Shown here one piece after another: positions 44,924 to 52,773 of a DNA stretch of 64,000 bases. The position numbers and the translations under genes were made by a program. How positions within the stretch are numbered: the first letter of the stretch is position 1; each line of letters opens with the position of its first letter. Source of the DNA: Pseudomonas viridiflava (lineage in GTDB: Bacteria; Pseudomonadota; Gammaproteobacteria; Pseudomonadales; Pseudomonadaceae); the NCBI RefSeq assembly GCF_900582195.1, contig NZ_UTHA01000215.1, forward strand, positions 1-64,000. Reading direction: 5' to 3'. The notes beneath the pieces are model-generated. The model saw only the letters and a program-made list of their open reading frames with translations, was not told the origin of the DNA and did not search any database.

Positions 44924-45328
44924 ATGCTTCCTTCTCAGTGTTTGTGCACCAACCTGCGTCGCGCCGCGCGTGGCGTCAGCAGGCATTACGACGGCGCTCT
45001 CGACGGCTTCGGGATCAACGTTGCCCAGTATTCTTTGCTGTGCAACCTGCAGCGTCTGGATCAACCGAGCATTTCCGAACTGGCCGAAGCCATGGGCCTG
45101 GACCGCAGCACCCTCGGGCGCAATCTGCGGGTGTTGGAAGGTGAGGGGCTGGTGGCGTTGGCCGAAGGCGAGGACATGCGCAATCGCATCGTCAAACTCA
45201 CCGAAACCGGCGTGCAACGCCTGGCAGCAGCACTGCCGGCCTGGGAAGCGGCGCAGCAGCGGTTGATTGACCGACTGGGCGCCGAGAAGCGCGAAACCTT
45301 GCTCAGATTGCTGGATGAACTGGCCTGA
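44924..45328 (+). CDS. MarR family transcriptional regulator
   Basis: A 134-residue winged-helix repressor. The recognition region SISELAEAMGLDRSTLGRNL and wing LAEGEDMRNRIVKLTETG fit MarR. Two Cys near the N-terminus (QCLCTNLRR) could be redox-sensitive, as in some MarR proteins, but that is speculative. It is flanked by matching palindromes at its own promoter and at the promoter of the downstream MFS gene, which indicates self-repression and control of the exporter. Confidence 0.9.
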   Translation: MLPSQCLCTNLRRAARGVSRHYDGALDGFGINVAQYSLLCNLQRLDQPSISELAEAMGLDRSTLGRNLRVLEGEGLVALAEGEDMRNRIVKLTETGVQRLAAALPAWEAAQQRLIDRLGAEKRETLLRLLDELA

Positions 45329-45341
45329 GGCCGGTTTTTTT
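45320..45341 (+). terminator. Terminator overlapping the marR stop codon
   Basis: CTGGCC-TGA-GGCCGG followed by TTTTTTT. The loop is the stop codon itself, so transcription would end right after the last codon. Confidence 0.7.
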
Positions 45342-45351
45342 CCAAGCTCAA

Positions 45352-45367
45352 GCGGGTATATACCCGC
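45352..45367 (+). promoter_or_regulatory. MarR operator at the MFS promoter
   Basis: GCGGGTATATACCCGC, a perfect 16-bp palindrome, matches 15 of 16 positions of the site at 44905-44920. It lies 15 nt upstream of the MFS start codon and directly before its GCGGAG ribosome site. Confidence 0.75.
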
Positions 45368-45382
45368 AAGCGGAGAACAACA

Positions 45383-46591
45383 ATGACATCGATGTGGCGT
45401 ACGTGCGGTTGGGTGTTGCTGGGGAGTGCGCTGATCCTGGCGTTGTCATTGGGCGTGCGGCACGGCTTCGGGTTGTTTCTGTCACCGATGAGTGCACAGT
45501 TCGGCTGGGGGCGTGAGGTGTTCGCCTTCGCCATCGCTTTGCAGAATCTGATCTGGGGCCTGGCGCAGCCGTTTACCGGTGCGCTGGCCGACCGTTTCGG
45601 CGCGGCAAAAGTGGTGCTGATCGGTGGGCTGCTCTACGCGGCGGGTCTGGTGTGCATGGGCCTGTCGGACTCGGCGGTGACGCTGTCGCTGAGCGCCGGT
45701 TTGCTGATCGGTCTCGGTCTGTCCGGCACCTCGTTCTCGGTGATTCTCGGCGTCGTCGGCCGCGCCGTGCCGCCGGAGAAGCGCAGCATGGGCATGGGTA
45801 TTGCCAGCGCCGCCGGTTCGTTCGGCCAGTTCGCCATGTTGCCGGGCACCCTCGGGTTGATCGGCTGGCTCGGCTGGTCGGCGGCACTGTTGGTCCTGGG
45901 CCTGCTGGTGGCGCTGATCGTGCCGCTGGTGAGCATGCTCAAGGACAAACCGCTGCCGGTGCTTGGCCATGAACAAACCCTGTCCGAAGCGTTGCGCGAA
46001 GCCTGCTCGCATTCCGGGTTCTGGCTGCTGGCGTTCGGTTTTTTCGTTTGCGGTTTTCAGGTGGTGTTCATCGGCGTGCATCTGCCGGCCTATCTGGTCG
46101 ATCAGCACTTGCCGGCCTCCGTCGGTACCACGGTGCTGGCGTTGATCGGCCTGTTCAACATCTTCGGCACCTACACCGCCGGTTGGCTCGGCGGGCGCAT
46201 GTCCAAGCCGCGTTTGCTGACCGCGTTGTATCTGCTGCGCGCAGTGGTGATCGTGCTGTTCCTGTGGCTACCGGTGACTACTGCGTCGGCGTACCTGTTT
46301 GGCATGGCGATGGGCTTCCTGTGGTTGTCGACGGTGCCGTTGACCAACGGTACGGTGGCGACCTTGTTCGGGGTGCGAAATCTGTCCATGCTCGGCGGCA
46401 TCGTATTCCTGTTCCATCAGCTCGGCTCGTTTCTGGGCGGCTGGCTGGGTGGGGTGGTGTATGACCGAACCGGGAGTTATGACTTGATCTGGCAGGTGGC
46501 GGTTCTTTTGAGCCTGCTGGCGGCCGCGCTCAACTGGCCGGTGCGCGAGCGTCCGGTCGCACGCCTGCAAGCCGCAGTGAGTGGCGCATGA
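45383..46591 (+). CDS. MFS transporter controlled by adjacent MarR
   Basis: A 402-residue permease with 12 membrane segments. ALADRFGAAKVVLIGG between segments 2 and 3 is the MFS motif A position. The overall pattern (GVRHGFGLFLSPMSAQFGW at the N-terminus) resembles monocarboxylate or oxalate/formate-type MFS proteins rather than classic multidrug pumps; the substrate is unknown. Repression by the upstream MarR is inferred from the palindrome. A microprotein gene overlaps its stop codon. Confidence 0.9.
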   Translation: MTSMWRTCGWVLLGSALILALSLGVRHGFGLFLSPMSAQFGWGREVFAFAIALQNLIWGLAQPFTGALADRFGAAKVVLIGGLLYAAGLVCMGLSDSAVTLSLSAGLLIGLGLSGTSFSVILGVVGRAVPPEKRSMGMGIASAAGSFGQFAMLPGTLGLIGWLGWSAALLVLGLLVALIVPLVSMLKDKPLPVLGHEQTLSEALREACSHSGFWLLAFGFFVCGFQVVFIGVHLPAYLVDQHLPASVGTTVLALIGLFNIFGTYTAGWLGGRMSKPRLLTALYLLRAVVIVLFLWLPVTTASAYLFGMAMGFLWLSTVPLTNGTVATLFGVRNLSMLGGIVFLFHQLGSFLGGWLGGVVYDRTGSYDLIWQVAVLLSLLAAALNWPVRERPVARLQAAVSGA

Positions 46592-46710
46592 GTCGATTCT
46601 GGCGACGATTGGCCATCACTGCACTCGGCGCCGCTGTGCTGGCGCTGGTGTGGTGGGGCTGGCAGCAGGGCGGCCTGGCCTTGATGCAGTTGGGCATGAG
46701 CATTTGCTAG
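46588..46710 (+). CDS. 40-residue membrane microprotein
   Basis: The ATG overlaps the MFS stop codon (ATGA) and the frame runs 40 codons to TAG. The product, beginning MSRFWRRLAITALG, has a basic N-terminus, one membrane helix (ALGAAVLALVWWGW) and a short polar tail. Translational coupling and helix composition suggest a real small protein co-expressed with the transporter, perhaps an accessory subunit. I know of no characterised homologue. Confidence 0.65.
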   Translation: MSRFWRRLAITALGAAVLALVWWGWQQGGLALMQLGMSIC

Positions 46711-46764
46711 AAGCGGGCATGACGAGTAACGTCGAACTCTGACGACTGCTCAAGGATACTCGAC

Positions 46765-47325
46765 ATGCTGATGCGCTGGTGTGCTGTTCCCGCGTTGCTG
46801 ATGGCGTTGACCGGCCTGGTCCAGGCCGCTGATTGTCCCGAATTGCTGCAAGGCTCGCTGCCCAAGCTGCGAGCCAAGGAATCCATCGATTTGTGCAAGC
46901 AGTACGCCGACAAACCGTTGGTAGTGGTCAATACTGCAAGTTTCTGTGGTTTTGCCCCGCAGTTCGAAGGCCTTGAAGCGCTGCATAAGCGCTACGAAGG
47001 TCAAGGGCTGGAAATGCTCGGCGTGCCTTCCAATGACTTCAAGCAGGAGTCCAAGGACAGCGCCGAGACCGCCAAGGTCTGCTACGCCAACTATGGCGTG
47101 ACGTTCGCCATGACCGAGCCGCAGAAGGTCCGTGGCGATGACGCTACGCACCTGTTTCAGGTGCTGGCCACCCAGAGCAGCGCACCGAAGTGGAATTTCT
47201 ACAAATATGTGGTCGATCGCCAGGGCAAGGTCATCGCCAATTTCTCCAGCCTGACCAAGCCGGATGATCCGGAGTTTATTGCCGCGATCGAAAAGGCTAT
47301 CGCCTCGAAACCCCTTAAACCCTAG
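46765..47325 (+). CDS. Periplasmic glutathione peroxidase family protein
   Basis: A 186-residue Cys-type peroxidase with a signal peptide (cut near VQAA). The peroxidatic Cys61 is in VNTASFCGFAPQFEGLE. The conserved SNDF (Asn/Asp) motif and the Trp-Asn pair in KWNFYKYVV are present. Signal-bearing members probably use thioredoxin-like reductants in the periplasm rather than glutathione. ATG at 46765 or 46771 are both possible. Ends at the shared terminator at 47364. Confidence 0.9.
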   Translation: MLMRWCAVPALLMALTGLVQAADCPELLQGSLPKLRAKESIDLCKQYADKPLVVVNTASFCGFAPQFEGLEALHKRYEGQGLEMLGVPSNDFKQESKDSAETAKVCYANYGVTFAMTEPQKVRGDDATHLFQVLATQSSAPKWNFYKYVVDRQGKVIANFSSLTKPDDPEFIAAIEKAIASKPLKP

Positions 47326-47363
47326 CGCTCCCACATTGGAAAAGTGGTATTTGAACAGGCATT

Positions 47364-47402
47364 AAAAAGCCCCGCCTCTGCAAAGAGAGCGGGGCTTTTT
47401 TG
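47364..47402. terminator. Bidirectional terminator
   Basis: AAAAAGCCCCGC and GCGGGGCTTTTTT arms flank a short loop. It serves the peroxidase gene and the convergent fadL-type gene. A REP half-site remnant (GCTCCCACAT) lies just upstream at 47327. Confidence 0.9.
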
Positions 47403-47432
47403 TGGGCGAGGGATCAGCCTCGCCACAAAGCA

Positions 47433-48704
47433 TCAGAAGCGGTAGGTCGCGCCGACACCGAAACCGTTTGCCGAGTTTTCATACTTGGCATCGTAGGTCT
47501 GGCCACGGTTGTTTTCGTTGCGGATCTTCACCGACTCTTCCTTCAGGTACGAGTAAGCGACGTCGATAGTCAGGTCGTCGGTCGGGCTCCAGCCGGCACC
47601 GATACTGAAGATGGTGCGGTCGCCAGTCGGAATGCGTGGCGAACGGTCTTCGTTATTGGTTGGCGACTGGTCGAAGGTCAGGCCGGTACGCAGTACCCAT
47701 TCCTTGTTCAACTGGTACGAAGTACCCACGGCGTAGGCCCAGGAGTCGTGCCAGTTCTGGTCTTCGTTGATCGAACCGAACTGGCCGGCCAGCAGCGGCT
47801 GCACACCGGAGTTTTTCACGGTGATTTTTTCCAGCTGGCTCCAGCGGGTCCAGGTGGTACCGGCATACACGTTCCAGCGATCATTGATGGCCTGGGTGAC
47901 CGACAGGTCCACGGATTCCGGTGTAGTGATCTTCAGCGAAGCGTCGTACTTCTGGTTGGCGCCCAGGCCGATTGCACCCAGCACACCGTAGTTGACCTTG
48001 GTGTTGCCTTCGAGCTTGTAGTCGACTTTCGAGTGGTAGGTCAGACCGACGCGAGTGGTGTCGGTGGCTTGTACCAGCAGGCCAACGTTGTAGCCCAGTG
48101 CGGTGTCGTCACCCTTGATCTTGACCTTGCCGTCCGGGAACGCCGGAGAGATCGACAGGTTGGATTCCAGCGAACCGTCAATGCGGTTGATGGTCGGACC
48201 GAAACCGATCGATACCTTGTCGTTGAAGGCGTAGCTGACGGTCGGTTGGAAAGTGATGACTTGCACTTCGGACTTGCTGCCGAAGTAACGGCCGGCAAAG
48301 CCGTTTTCATAATCAGTGATCAGGCCGAACGGCACATAAACGCCAAGGCCGAATGCCCAGTGATCATCAATCGGTTTGACGTAGAAGCCCATAGGTACAG
48401 CAGTGAAGGGCACCATGTCGCCTTTGTTGCTGCCGCCGTTGGGGCTGGAGCTGGCATTGCTGATATCGGTATGAGCATCGACGACGGCTACGCCACCGGT
48501 CACTTGTTCGCGCTTGATGCGCGACATGCCGGCAGGGTTGCCGTAAACAGTGCTTGCGTCGTCGGCAGAAGAAGATCGCCCGGCAAAACCAGTCCCCATC
48601 CCGCTGATGCTTTGTTCATTGAGGGCAAAGCCTGCCGCAAAAATTTGAGTGGAGGCAAGGGTAACGGCGAGGCTAAGGGTGGTTTTGAGCATGACTTTTT
48701 TCAT
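47433..48704 (-). CDS. FadL/OmpP1 family outer-membrane transporter
   Basis: A 423-residue outer-membrane beta-barrel with signal peptide ending FAA. The mature N-terminus GFALNEQSISGMGTGFAG and hatch motif VYGNPAGMSR are characteristic of FadL; the C-terminus ends in Phe (GVGATYRF), the outer-membrane sorting signal. It probably imports hydrophobic compounds such as long-chain fatty acids. AGGAG precedes the start. It is monocistronic. Confidence 0.93.
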   Translation of the reverse strand: MKKVMLKTTLSLAVTLASTQIFAAGFALNEQSISGMGTGFAGRSSSADDASTVYGNPAGMSRIKREQVTGGVAVVDAHTDISNASSSPNGGSNKGDMVPFTAVPMGFYVKPIDDHWAFGLGVYVPFGLITDYENGFAGRYFGSKSEVQVITFQPTVSYAFNDKVSIGFGPTINRIDGSLESNLSISPAFPDGKVKIKGDDTALGYNVGLLVQATDTTRVGLTYHSKVDYKLEGNTKVNYGVLGAIGLGANQKYDASLKITTPESVDLSVTQAINDRWNVYAGTTWTRWSQLEKITVKNSGVQPLLAGQFGSINEDQNWHDSWAYAVGTSYQLNKEWVLRTGLTFDQSPTNNEDRSPRIPTGDRTIFSIGAGWSPTDDLTIDVAYSYLKEESVKIRNENNRGQTYDAKYENSANGFGVGATYRF

Positions 48705-48850
48705 TATTAGAACTCCTGGTGATCACCGGGGCGGAAATTACCAAGATTTTCGCCCCAGCGCCATAGTCCGTATGCCTTGAGTTAGAGCGGTTTTGTAGGA
48801 CAATCCGACCAAAATCGCGACCTGTTGTGCGATCTTCTGAAACCGGTCGG

Positions 48851-49333
48851 TCAGCAAGCGACCTGATTCACCGTTGAAACACAGGTGTGCCAGGCATAAG
48901 TGAAGTCGCGCAGACGACCTTGGGGTTGAAAGGTCTGACGCCAGATGCGCGCCATTCCCAGCAGATCGCTGGAATCGGGGAGGGTGGGGTTTTGTTCTTC
49001 TACCAGCAGCCAGGCAATGGCGGTGGCGTAGCGCAGATTGACCGTCAGTTCCAGGTGCGGACCGGTCAGGAAAGCATGCTGACTGGCGAGGCCGCGAACC
49101 AGGCTGGCGCGTTCCGGATCGAGTGCCAGGTAATCATCCCAAAGGGCTTGATGGCGATGCTCGGCAATCCGGTAGAGACCGTGGCCACGGCGGTCATGCA
49201 AGGCGGAACCCAGGGCTGACTGGCTGGCGGCGATGCCCAGCAGCAGAGATTCGGCAGTCGCGCTGTGACGTCCCAGATAGATCAGCGTAGGACGGATCAC
49301 GTAGCGGCACAGTTCGCTGGCAGCGATACCCAT
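48851..49333 (-). CDS. Conserved hypothetical protein
   Basis: 160 residues, mostly helical, with no signal peptide. It contains many His and Arg (DRRGHGLYRIAEHRHQALWDD) and ends with two Cys. I do not recognise a characterised family. Ribosome site GAGGG precedes the ATG at 49333. The 49334-49606 gap upstream contains an AT-rich odd palindrome, TATAAC-C-GTTATA (49492-49504), which may mark its promoter or operator. Confidence 0.75.
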   Translation of the reverse strand: MGIAASELCRYVIRPTLIYLGRHSATAESLLLGIAASQSALGSALHDRRGHGLYRIAEHRHQALWDDYLALDPERASLVRGLASQHAFLTGPHLELTVNLRYATAIAWLLVEEQNPTLPDSSDLLGMARIWRQTFQPQGRLRDFTYAWHTCVSTVNQVAC

Positions 49334-49552
49334 AAAACCCTCGGTTCTTGTTATTGATGGCGAGTCCTGAGGAGCTTGGCAGCTGTGGATCGGTTCAGGC
49401 TCGCCGCAAGCGGATCAAGCCGCTTGAGTTGAAGTGTAGTGTCATATTCGCGACGTAAAGGCCTGTTTTTAAAATATTTCCGGCTCCGAGTTATAACCGT
49501 TATATCGGATGGTGCTTAAGCGCTAACGGCAAAAAGTGAAACATCGGGCAAT

Positions 49553-49590
49553 AAAAAGCCCCGCATTTTGTGCGCGGGGCTTTTGCTTTT
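49553..49590 (-). terminator. Terminator after the 74-residue gene
   Basis: On the minus strand AAAAGCCCCGCGC-ACAAAAT-GCGGGGCTTTTTATT, 17 nt past the stop codon. Confidence 0.85.
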
Positions 49591-49606
49591 GCAGCCTTTT
49601 CGGCTC

Positions 49607-49831
49607 TCAGGCAATCAATGCCTGACGGGTACGGTCGATCACAGCCTGCAGCGGTTCGGCGCTGGAGTATTGATCGGGGTACAGACGCTCGCTGTGGCGG
49701 GCGATCCCGTGTTCATTGACAACGGTGAAGCTGAAGCAGCCTTTGCGAGCGGCCATGATCAGGCAGTTCATTGGAGCAAAAGCGTTGGTTAGGGTGCGAA
49801 TGGCATCCTGAGTATGGATTTGAGTAGACAT
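49607..49831 (-). CDS. Small conserved hypothetical protein
   Basis: 74 residues, cytoplasmic. The pattern of a helix, FAPMNCLIMAARKGCFSFTVVNE and a C-terminal helix loosely recalls the small Pseudomonas DUF1652 proteins, but I cannot confirm that. It has its own terminator. The ribosome site is weak (AGGAAC upstream). Its promoter should lie in the gene-poor region to its right. Confidence 0.7.
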   Translation of the reverse strand: MSTQIHTQDAIRTLTNAFAPMNCLIMAARKGCFSFTVVNEHGIARHSERLYPDQYSSAEPLQAVIDRTRQALIA

Positions 49832-50387
49832 AGTTATTAGGTGTTCCTACAAATGACACGGATAAGAACCGTGCAACGTTAAAACGTTCCAGTAACGTCG
49901 ACCACCATTGGTCGAACGAAGAACCCGACTGGAACAAAGCAGCCAGTTTGAAGCGCAATCAAGTTGGCGCGCTTGGGCTGGCAGGTAGGTACTTAGGAGG
50001 GCAGGCATCACAACGAGGGCAAAGGTTCTGGGCCCGGGGTGAAGATCCTGATCAATTTGCAGGTTGGTTCGGTCAGAGTAAGTGGTCTTCGCAACACCCT
50101 TCGCATCATTGGAAGGCTGTGTTGTCGCAAGATTTACCTGGAAACCATCGAGGGGTCGTTCCCGCTTTTTTCGGTAGGGCTTCTTGGAAGAAGGCTGACC
50201 GTGGGGAGGTGTTCGACCGGAATTGACTTTCAGCTTGGTACTAACGCCGCGGATAGTAACGGATCGAAATGGGTAAAGCAAACTCCGCGCAAAAAAAGAT
50301 TGCAGGCGCAGACTCAGTCTGCTTTGCACTTCGCCGAAATTGCCCGCAATTGGCGCACTTTATAACCGTCGGTCGCTGAAGCAATGT
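49832..50387. other. Gene-poor stretch, first part
   Basis: No convincing gene. A 160-codon minus-strand frame (49847-50329) and overlapping plus-strand frames (49948-50226, 50039-50365) exist, but none has a good ribosome site or recognisable protein features. The minus-strand frame is rich in Arg, Lys and Pro. The region could hold the leader of the 74-residue gene, a small RNA or a decayed gene. Confidence 0.4.
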
Positions 50388-50688
50388 TTATCCACCCTGG
50401 AGTTTGACCGGTTTATCCCCAGCTAGATGGCTAAAACGAACCGAAAAAGCGCATCGATATAACCGGGTAACAGGTACTTGTGCACATTAGTTGCGCAGGC
50501 TGTAACGGCGCTGTCACATCAATCCTGACCCTGGTGGCTGCCTGCATCGAAAGTTTAAGTCAATGAAAAACATCGCTTTTTTTTGTTGGTGAAAAAATCG
50601 TCAGTTTGACTGCGAGCCCCATTCCATAAGGCTTTGCGACGGTTGGAGGGCGGTTGTCCACTGAGTTATCCACAGCTTCTGTGGATTG
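50388..50688. promoter_or_regulatory. Cluster of DnaA-box-like sites with AT-rich core
   Basis: Sites seen: TTATCCACC (50388), TTATCCCCA (50413), TTGTCCACT (50654), TTATCCACA (50666, a consensus box) and TGTGGATTG (50680, inverted). The last two form a hairpin TCCACAG-CTT-CTGTGGA. Between the two groups, 50549-50620 is strongly AT-rich, with CATCGCTTTTTTTTGTTGG. The arrangement resembles a replication-origin or DnaA-titration element, but may instead be a DnaA-responsive promoter. Confidence 0.45.
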
Positions 50689-50794
50689 TCCCGAGCGCTT
50701 GCTCTAGGACGGGCGTGCCGGGTTATTTTTCGACTTTACCTGTAAGAAAAAGAGAGTAGAGTGGCGCGCCTTCCGAATCGTCCCACAGTGCTTT

Positions 50795-51118
50795 ATGAAG
50801 TTTCGCTCAGTATCAGACTCTGTTACCCCAGAACCTCCCCGTGTTACTCCGCCCAAACGTTTTACCGTTCGTGTCGCAGAATGGCTGCTCGACAGCCCGC
50901 GCCTGAGCGCCAGCCATAATGCCAAACACCTCGCTGGCCGCCTGCTCAAGCAACCGGCGCGTGAAGGTGTGGTCGCCGCGCAAAGCCGCCTCGGTCAATT
51001 GATGTGCCGCGAGTGCGGTAACGCCCGTGACCGGCGCATCGGTCAGGATCTACTGCGCCAAGCCGCCCGCGCCGGCGATCGTCGCGCGCAGCAGGAACTC
51101 GGGCAGCTCGAAGACTGA
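50795..51118 (+). CDS. Sel1-like repeat protein
   Basis: A 107-residue protein. Residues 30-105 contain two Sel1/TPR-like helical units (AQSRLGQLMCREC..., GQDLLRQAARAGDRRAQQELG). The N-terminal 20 residues are Pro/basic. No signal peptide. Likely a protein-protein interaction adaptor. The ATG has no strong ribosome site. rmuC follows after 61 nt. Confidence 0.8.
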   Translation: MKFRSVSDSVTPEPPRVTPPKRFTVRVAEWLLDSPRLSASHNAKHLAGRLLKQPAREGVVAAQSRLGQLMCRECGNARDRRIGQDLLRQAARAGDRRAQQELGQLED

Positions 51119-51179
51119 GCTGTCCAAGACCTGACACCTTGGTTAACCTTCAGGCTTTACAAGATCGGCGGGAGTGGCT

Positions 51180-52658
51180 ATGGCGATGGACTTGACCAGC
51201 GTATTGCTGGGGCTGGCAGGGGCTGGATTGCCGCTGCTGGCGCTGGCCTGGCAACTGCAACGCCGGGCGAGCAACGGCCAGGCTGAGGTCGCCTTGCTCG
51301 AAGAGCGGCTGGCCATGGCGCAACTGGCCCAGGACGGACTCAACGCGCAACTCGACGCCAGCCGTGATGAAGTCGCCGATCTCGGCCAGGCGAATGCCGC
51401 CAAGCAGGCTGATCTGGCCGCTCTGCGCCGGGAAGTCGAACTGCTGCAGATCGAGCGGGACGACGCCCGTGATGCTTCCCACGCCTGGAATCTCGAACGC
51501 GCCAACAAGGAAGCTGAGCTGCGCCGCCTCGACGCACAGGCCGCTTCGCTGAACGCCGAGCTGCGCGAGCAACAGGAAAGCCACCAGCAACGCCTGAACG
51601 ACCTGCAAGGCTCGCGCGATGAACTGCGGGCGCAGTTTGCCGAGCTGGCCGGAAAGATCTTCGATGAGCGCGAGCAGCGCTTTGCCGAGACCAGTCAGCA
51701 ACGGCTCGGTCAACTGCTCGATCCGCTGAAAGAACGCATTCAATCCTTCGAAAAACGTGTGGAAGAAAGTTATCAGGCCGAGGCCCGCGAGCGCTTCTCG
51801 CTGGCCAAGGAGCTTGAGCGGCTGCAGGCGCTCAACCTGCGTTTGAGCGACGAAGCGACCAACCTGACCCGCGCCCTCAAAGGGCAGAAAACCCAAGGCA
51901 ATTGGGGCGAGCTGATTCTTGAACGTGTGCTCGAACATGCCGGTCTGGAGAAGGGGCGCGAATACCAAACTCAGGTCAACCTCAAAGGCCCGGATGGCGA
52001 GCGCTTCCAGCCTGACGTGATCATTTACCTGCCGGGCGACAAGCAGGTGGTGGTGGATTCCAAGGTAAGCCTCACCGCGTATCAGCAATACGTGGCTGCC
52101 GACGACGACAGCCTCGGGCAGATCGCGATCAAGCAGCACGTGCTGTCGCTGCGCAATCATGTCAAAGGCCTGGCCGGCAAGGACTACAAGCGTCTGGAAG
52201 GCTTGCACAGTCTCGATTTCGTTTTGCTCTTCGTGCCGATCGAGGCAGCGTTTTCGGCGGCGTTGCAGGCGGAGCCATCGCTGTTTCAGGAAGCCTTTGA
52301 CCGCAACATCGTTATCGTCAGTCCGACGACGTTGCTGGCGACGCTGCGGGTGATCGACAGTCTGTGGAAGCAGGAACGCCAGAGTCAGAACGCCCGGGAA
52401 ATCGCCGAGCGCGCCGGGTGGCTGTACGACAAGTTCGTGTTGTTCATTCAGGATCTGGACGAGGTCGGCAATCGCCTGCAGCAACTGGACAAGGCCTACA
52501 GTTCAGCGCGAAACAAGCTGACCGAGGGGCGCGGCAATCTGGTCAGTCGCAGTGAGCAACTGAAGTTGCTCGGCGCGCGGGCGAGCAAGAGCTTGCCGGC
52601 GGACTTGCTGGAGCGGGCGATGACCGATGTCGATGGTCTCGTAGAACTCCCGGAATAA
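51180..52658 (+). CDS. rmuC: DNA recombination protein RmuC
   Basis: A 492-residue protein that limits recombination at inverted repeats in E. coli. A short N-terminal membrane anchor (residues 4-24) is followed by a long coiled coil (about 30-200) and the RmuC domain with a nuclease-like core: GNWGELILERVLEHAGL, PDVIIYLPGDKQVVVDSKVSL and FVPIEAAF. The DxV...DSK pattern suits a PD-(D/E)xK-type fold. ATG at 51180 has GGGAG upstream. Confidence 0.94.
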   Translation: MAMDLTSVLLGLAGAGLPLLALAWQLQRRASNGQAEVALLEERLAMAQLAQDGLNAQLDASRDEVADLGQANAAKQADLAALRREVELLQIERDDARDASHAWNLERANKEAELRRLDAQAASLNAELREQQESHQQRLNDLQGSRDELRAQFAELAGKIFDEREQRFAETSQQRLGQLLDPLKERIQSFEKRVEESYQAEARERFSLAKELERLQALNLRLSDEATNLTRALKGQKTQGNWGELILERVLEHAGLEKGREYQTQVNLKGPDGERFQPDVIIYLPGDKQVVVDSKVSLTAYQQYVAADDDSLGQIAIKQHVLSLRNHVKGLAGKDYKRLEGLHSLDFVLLFVPIEAAFSAALQAEPSLFQEAFDRNIVIVSPTTLLATLRVIDSLWKQERQSQNAREIAERAGWLYDKFVLFIQDLDEVGNRLQQLDKAYSSARNKLTEGRGNLVSRSEQLKLLGARASKSLPADLLERAMTDVDGLVELPE

Positions 52659-52680
52659 CCCCCGAAAAGCTTCGTCGGAT

Positions 52681-52756
52681 CGCCGCCCGGAGCAAGCTCG
52701 CTCCCACAGTGAAATGCATTCCAAAGGTGGGAGCGAGCCTGCTCGCGAAGAGGCCG
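52681..52756. repeat. REPIN with degenerate left arm
   Basis: Left arm GCCCGGAGCAAGCTCGCTCC has lost part of the stem; right arm GAGCGAGCCTGCTCGCGAAG is intact. The loop (GAAATGCATTCCAAAG) matches that of the REPIN at 56391. Confidence 0.8.
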
Positions 52757-52773
52757 CTACAGTACACACATCT

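Noticed and set aside
49847..50329. 160-codon minus-strand gene
   Set aside because: No ribosome site, atypical composition and no recognisable motif; kept only as a note in the gene-poor region.
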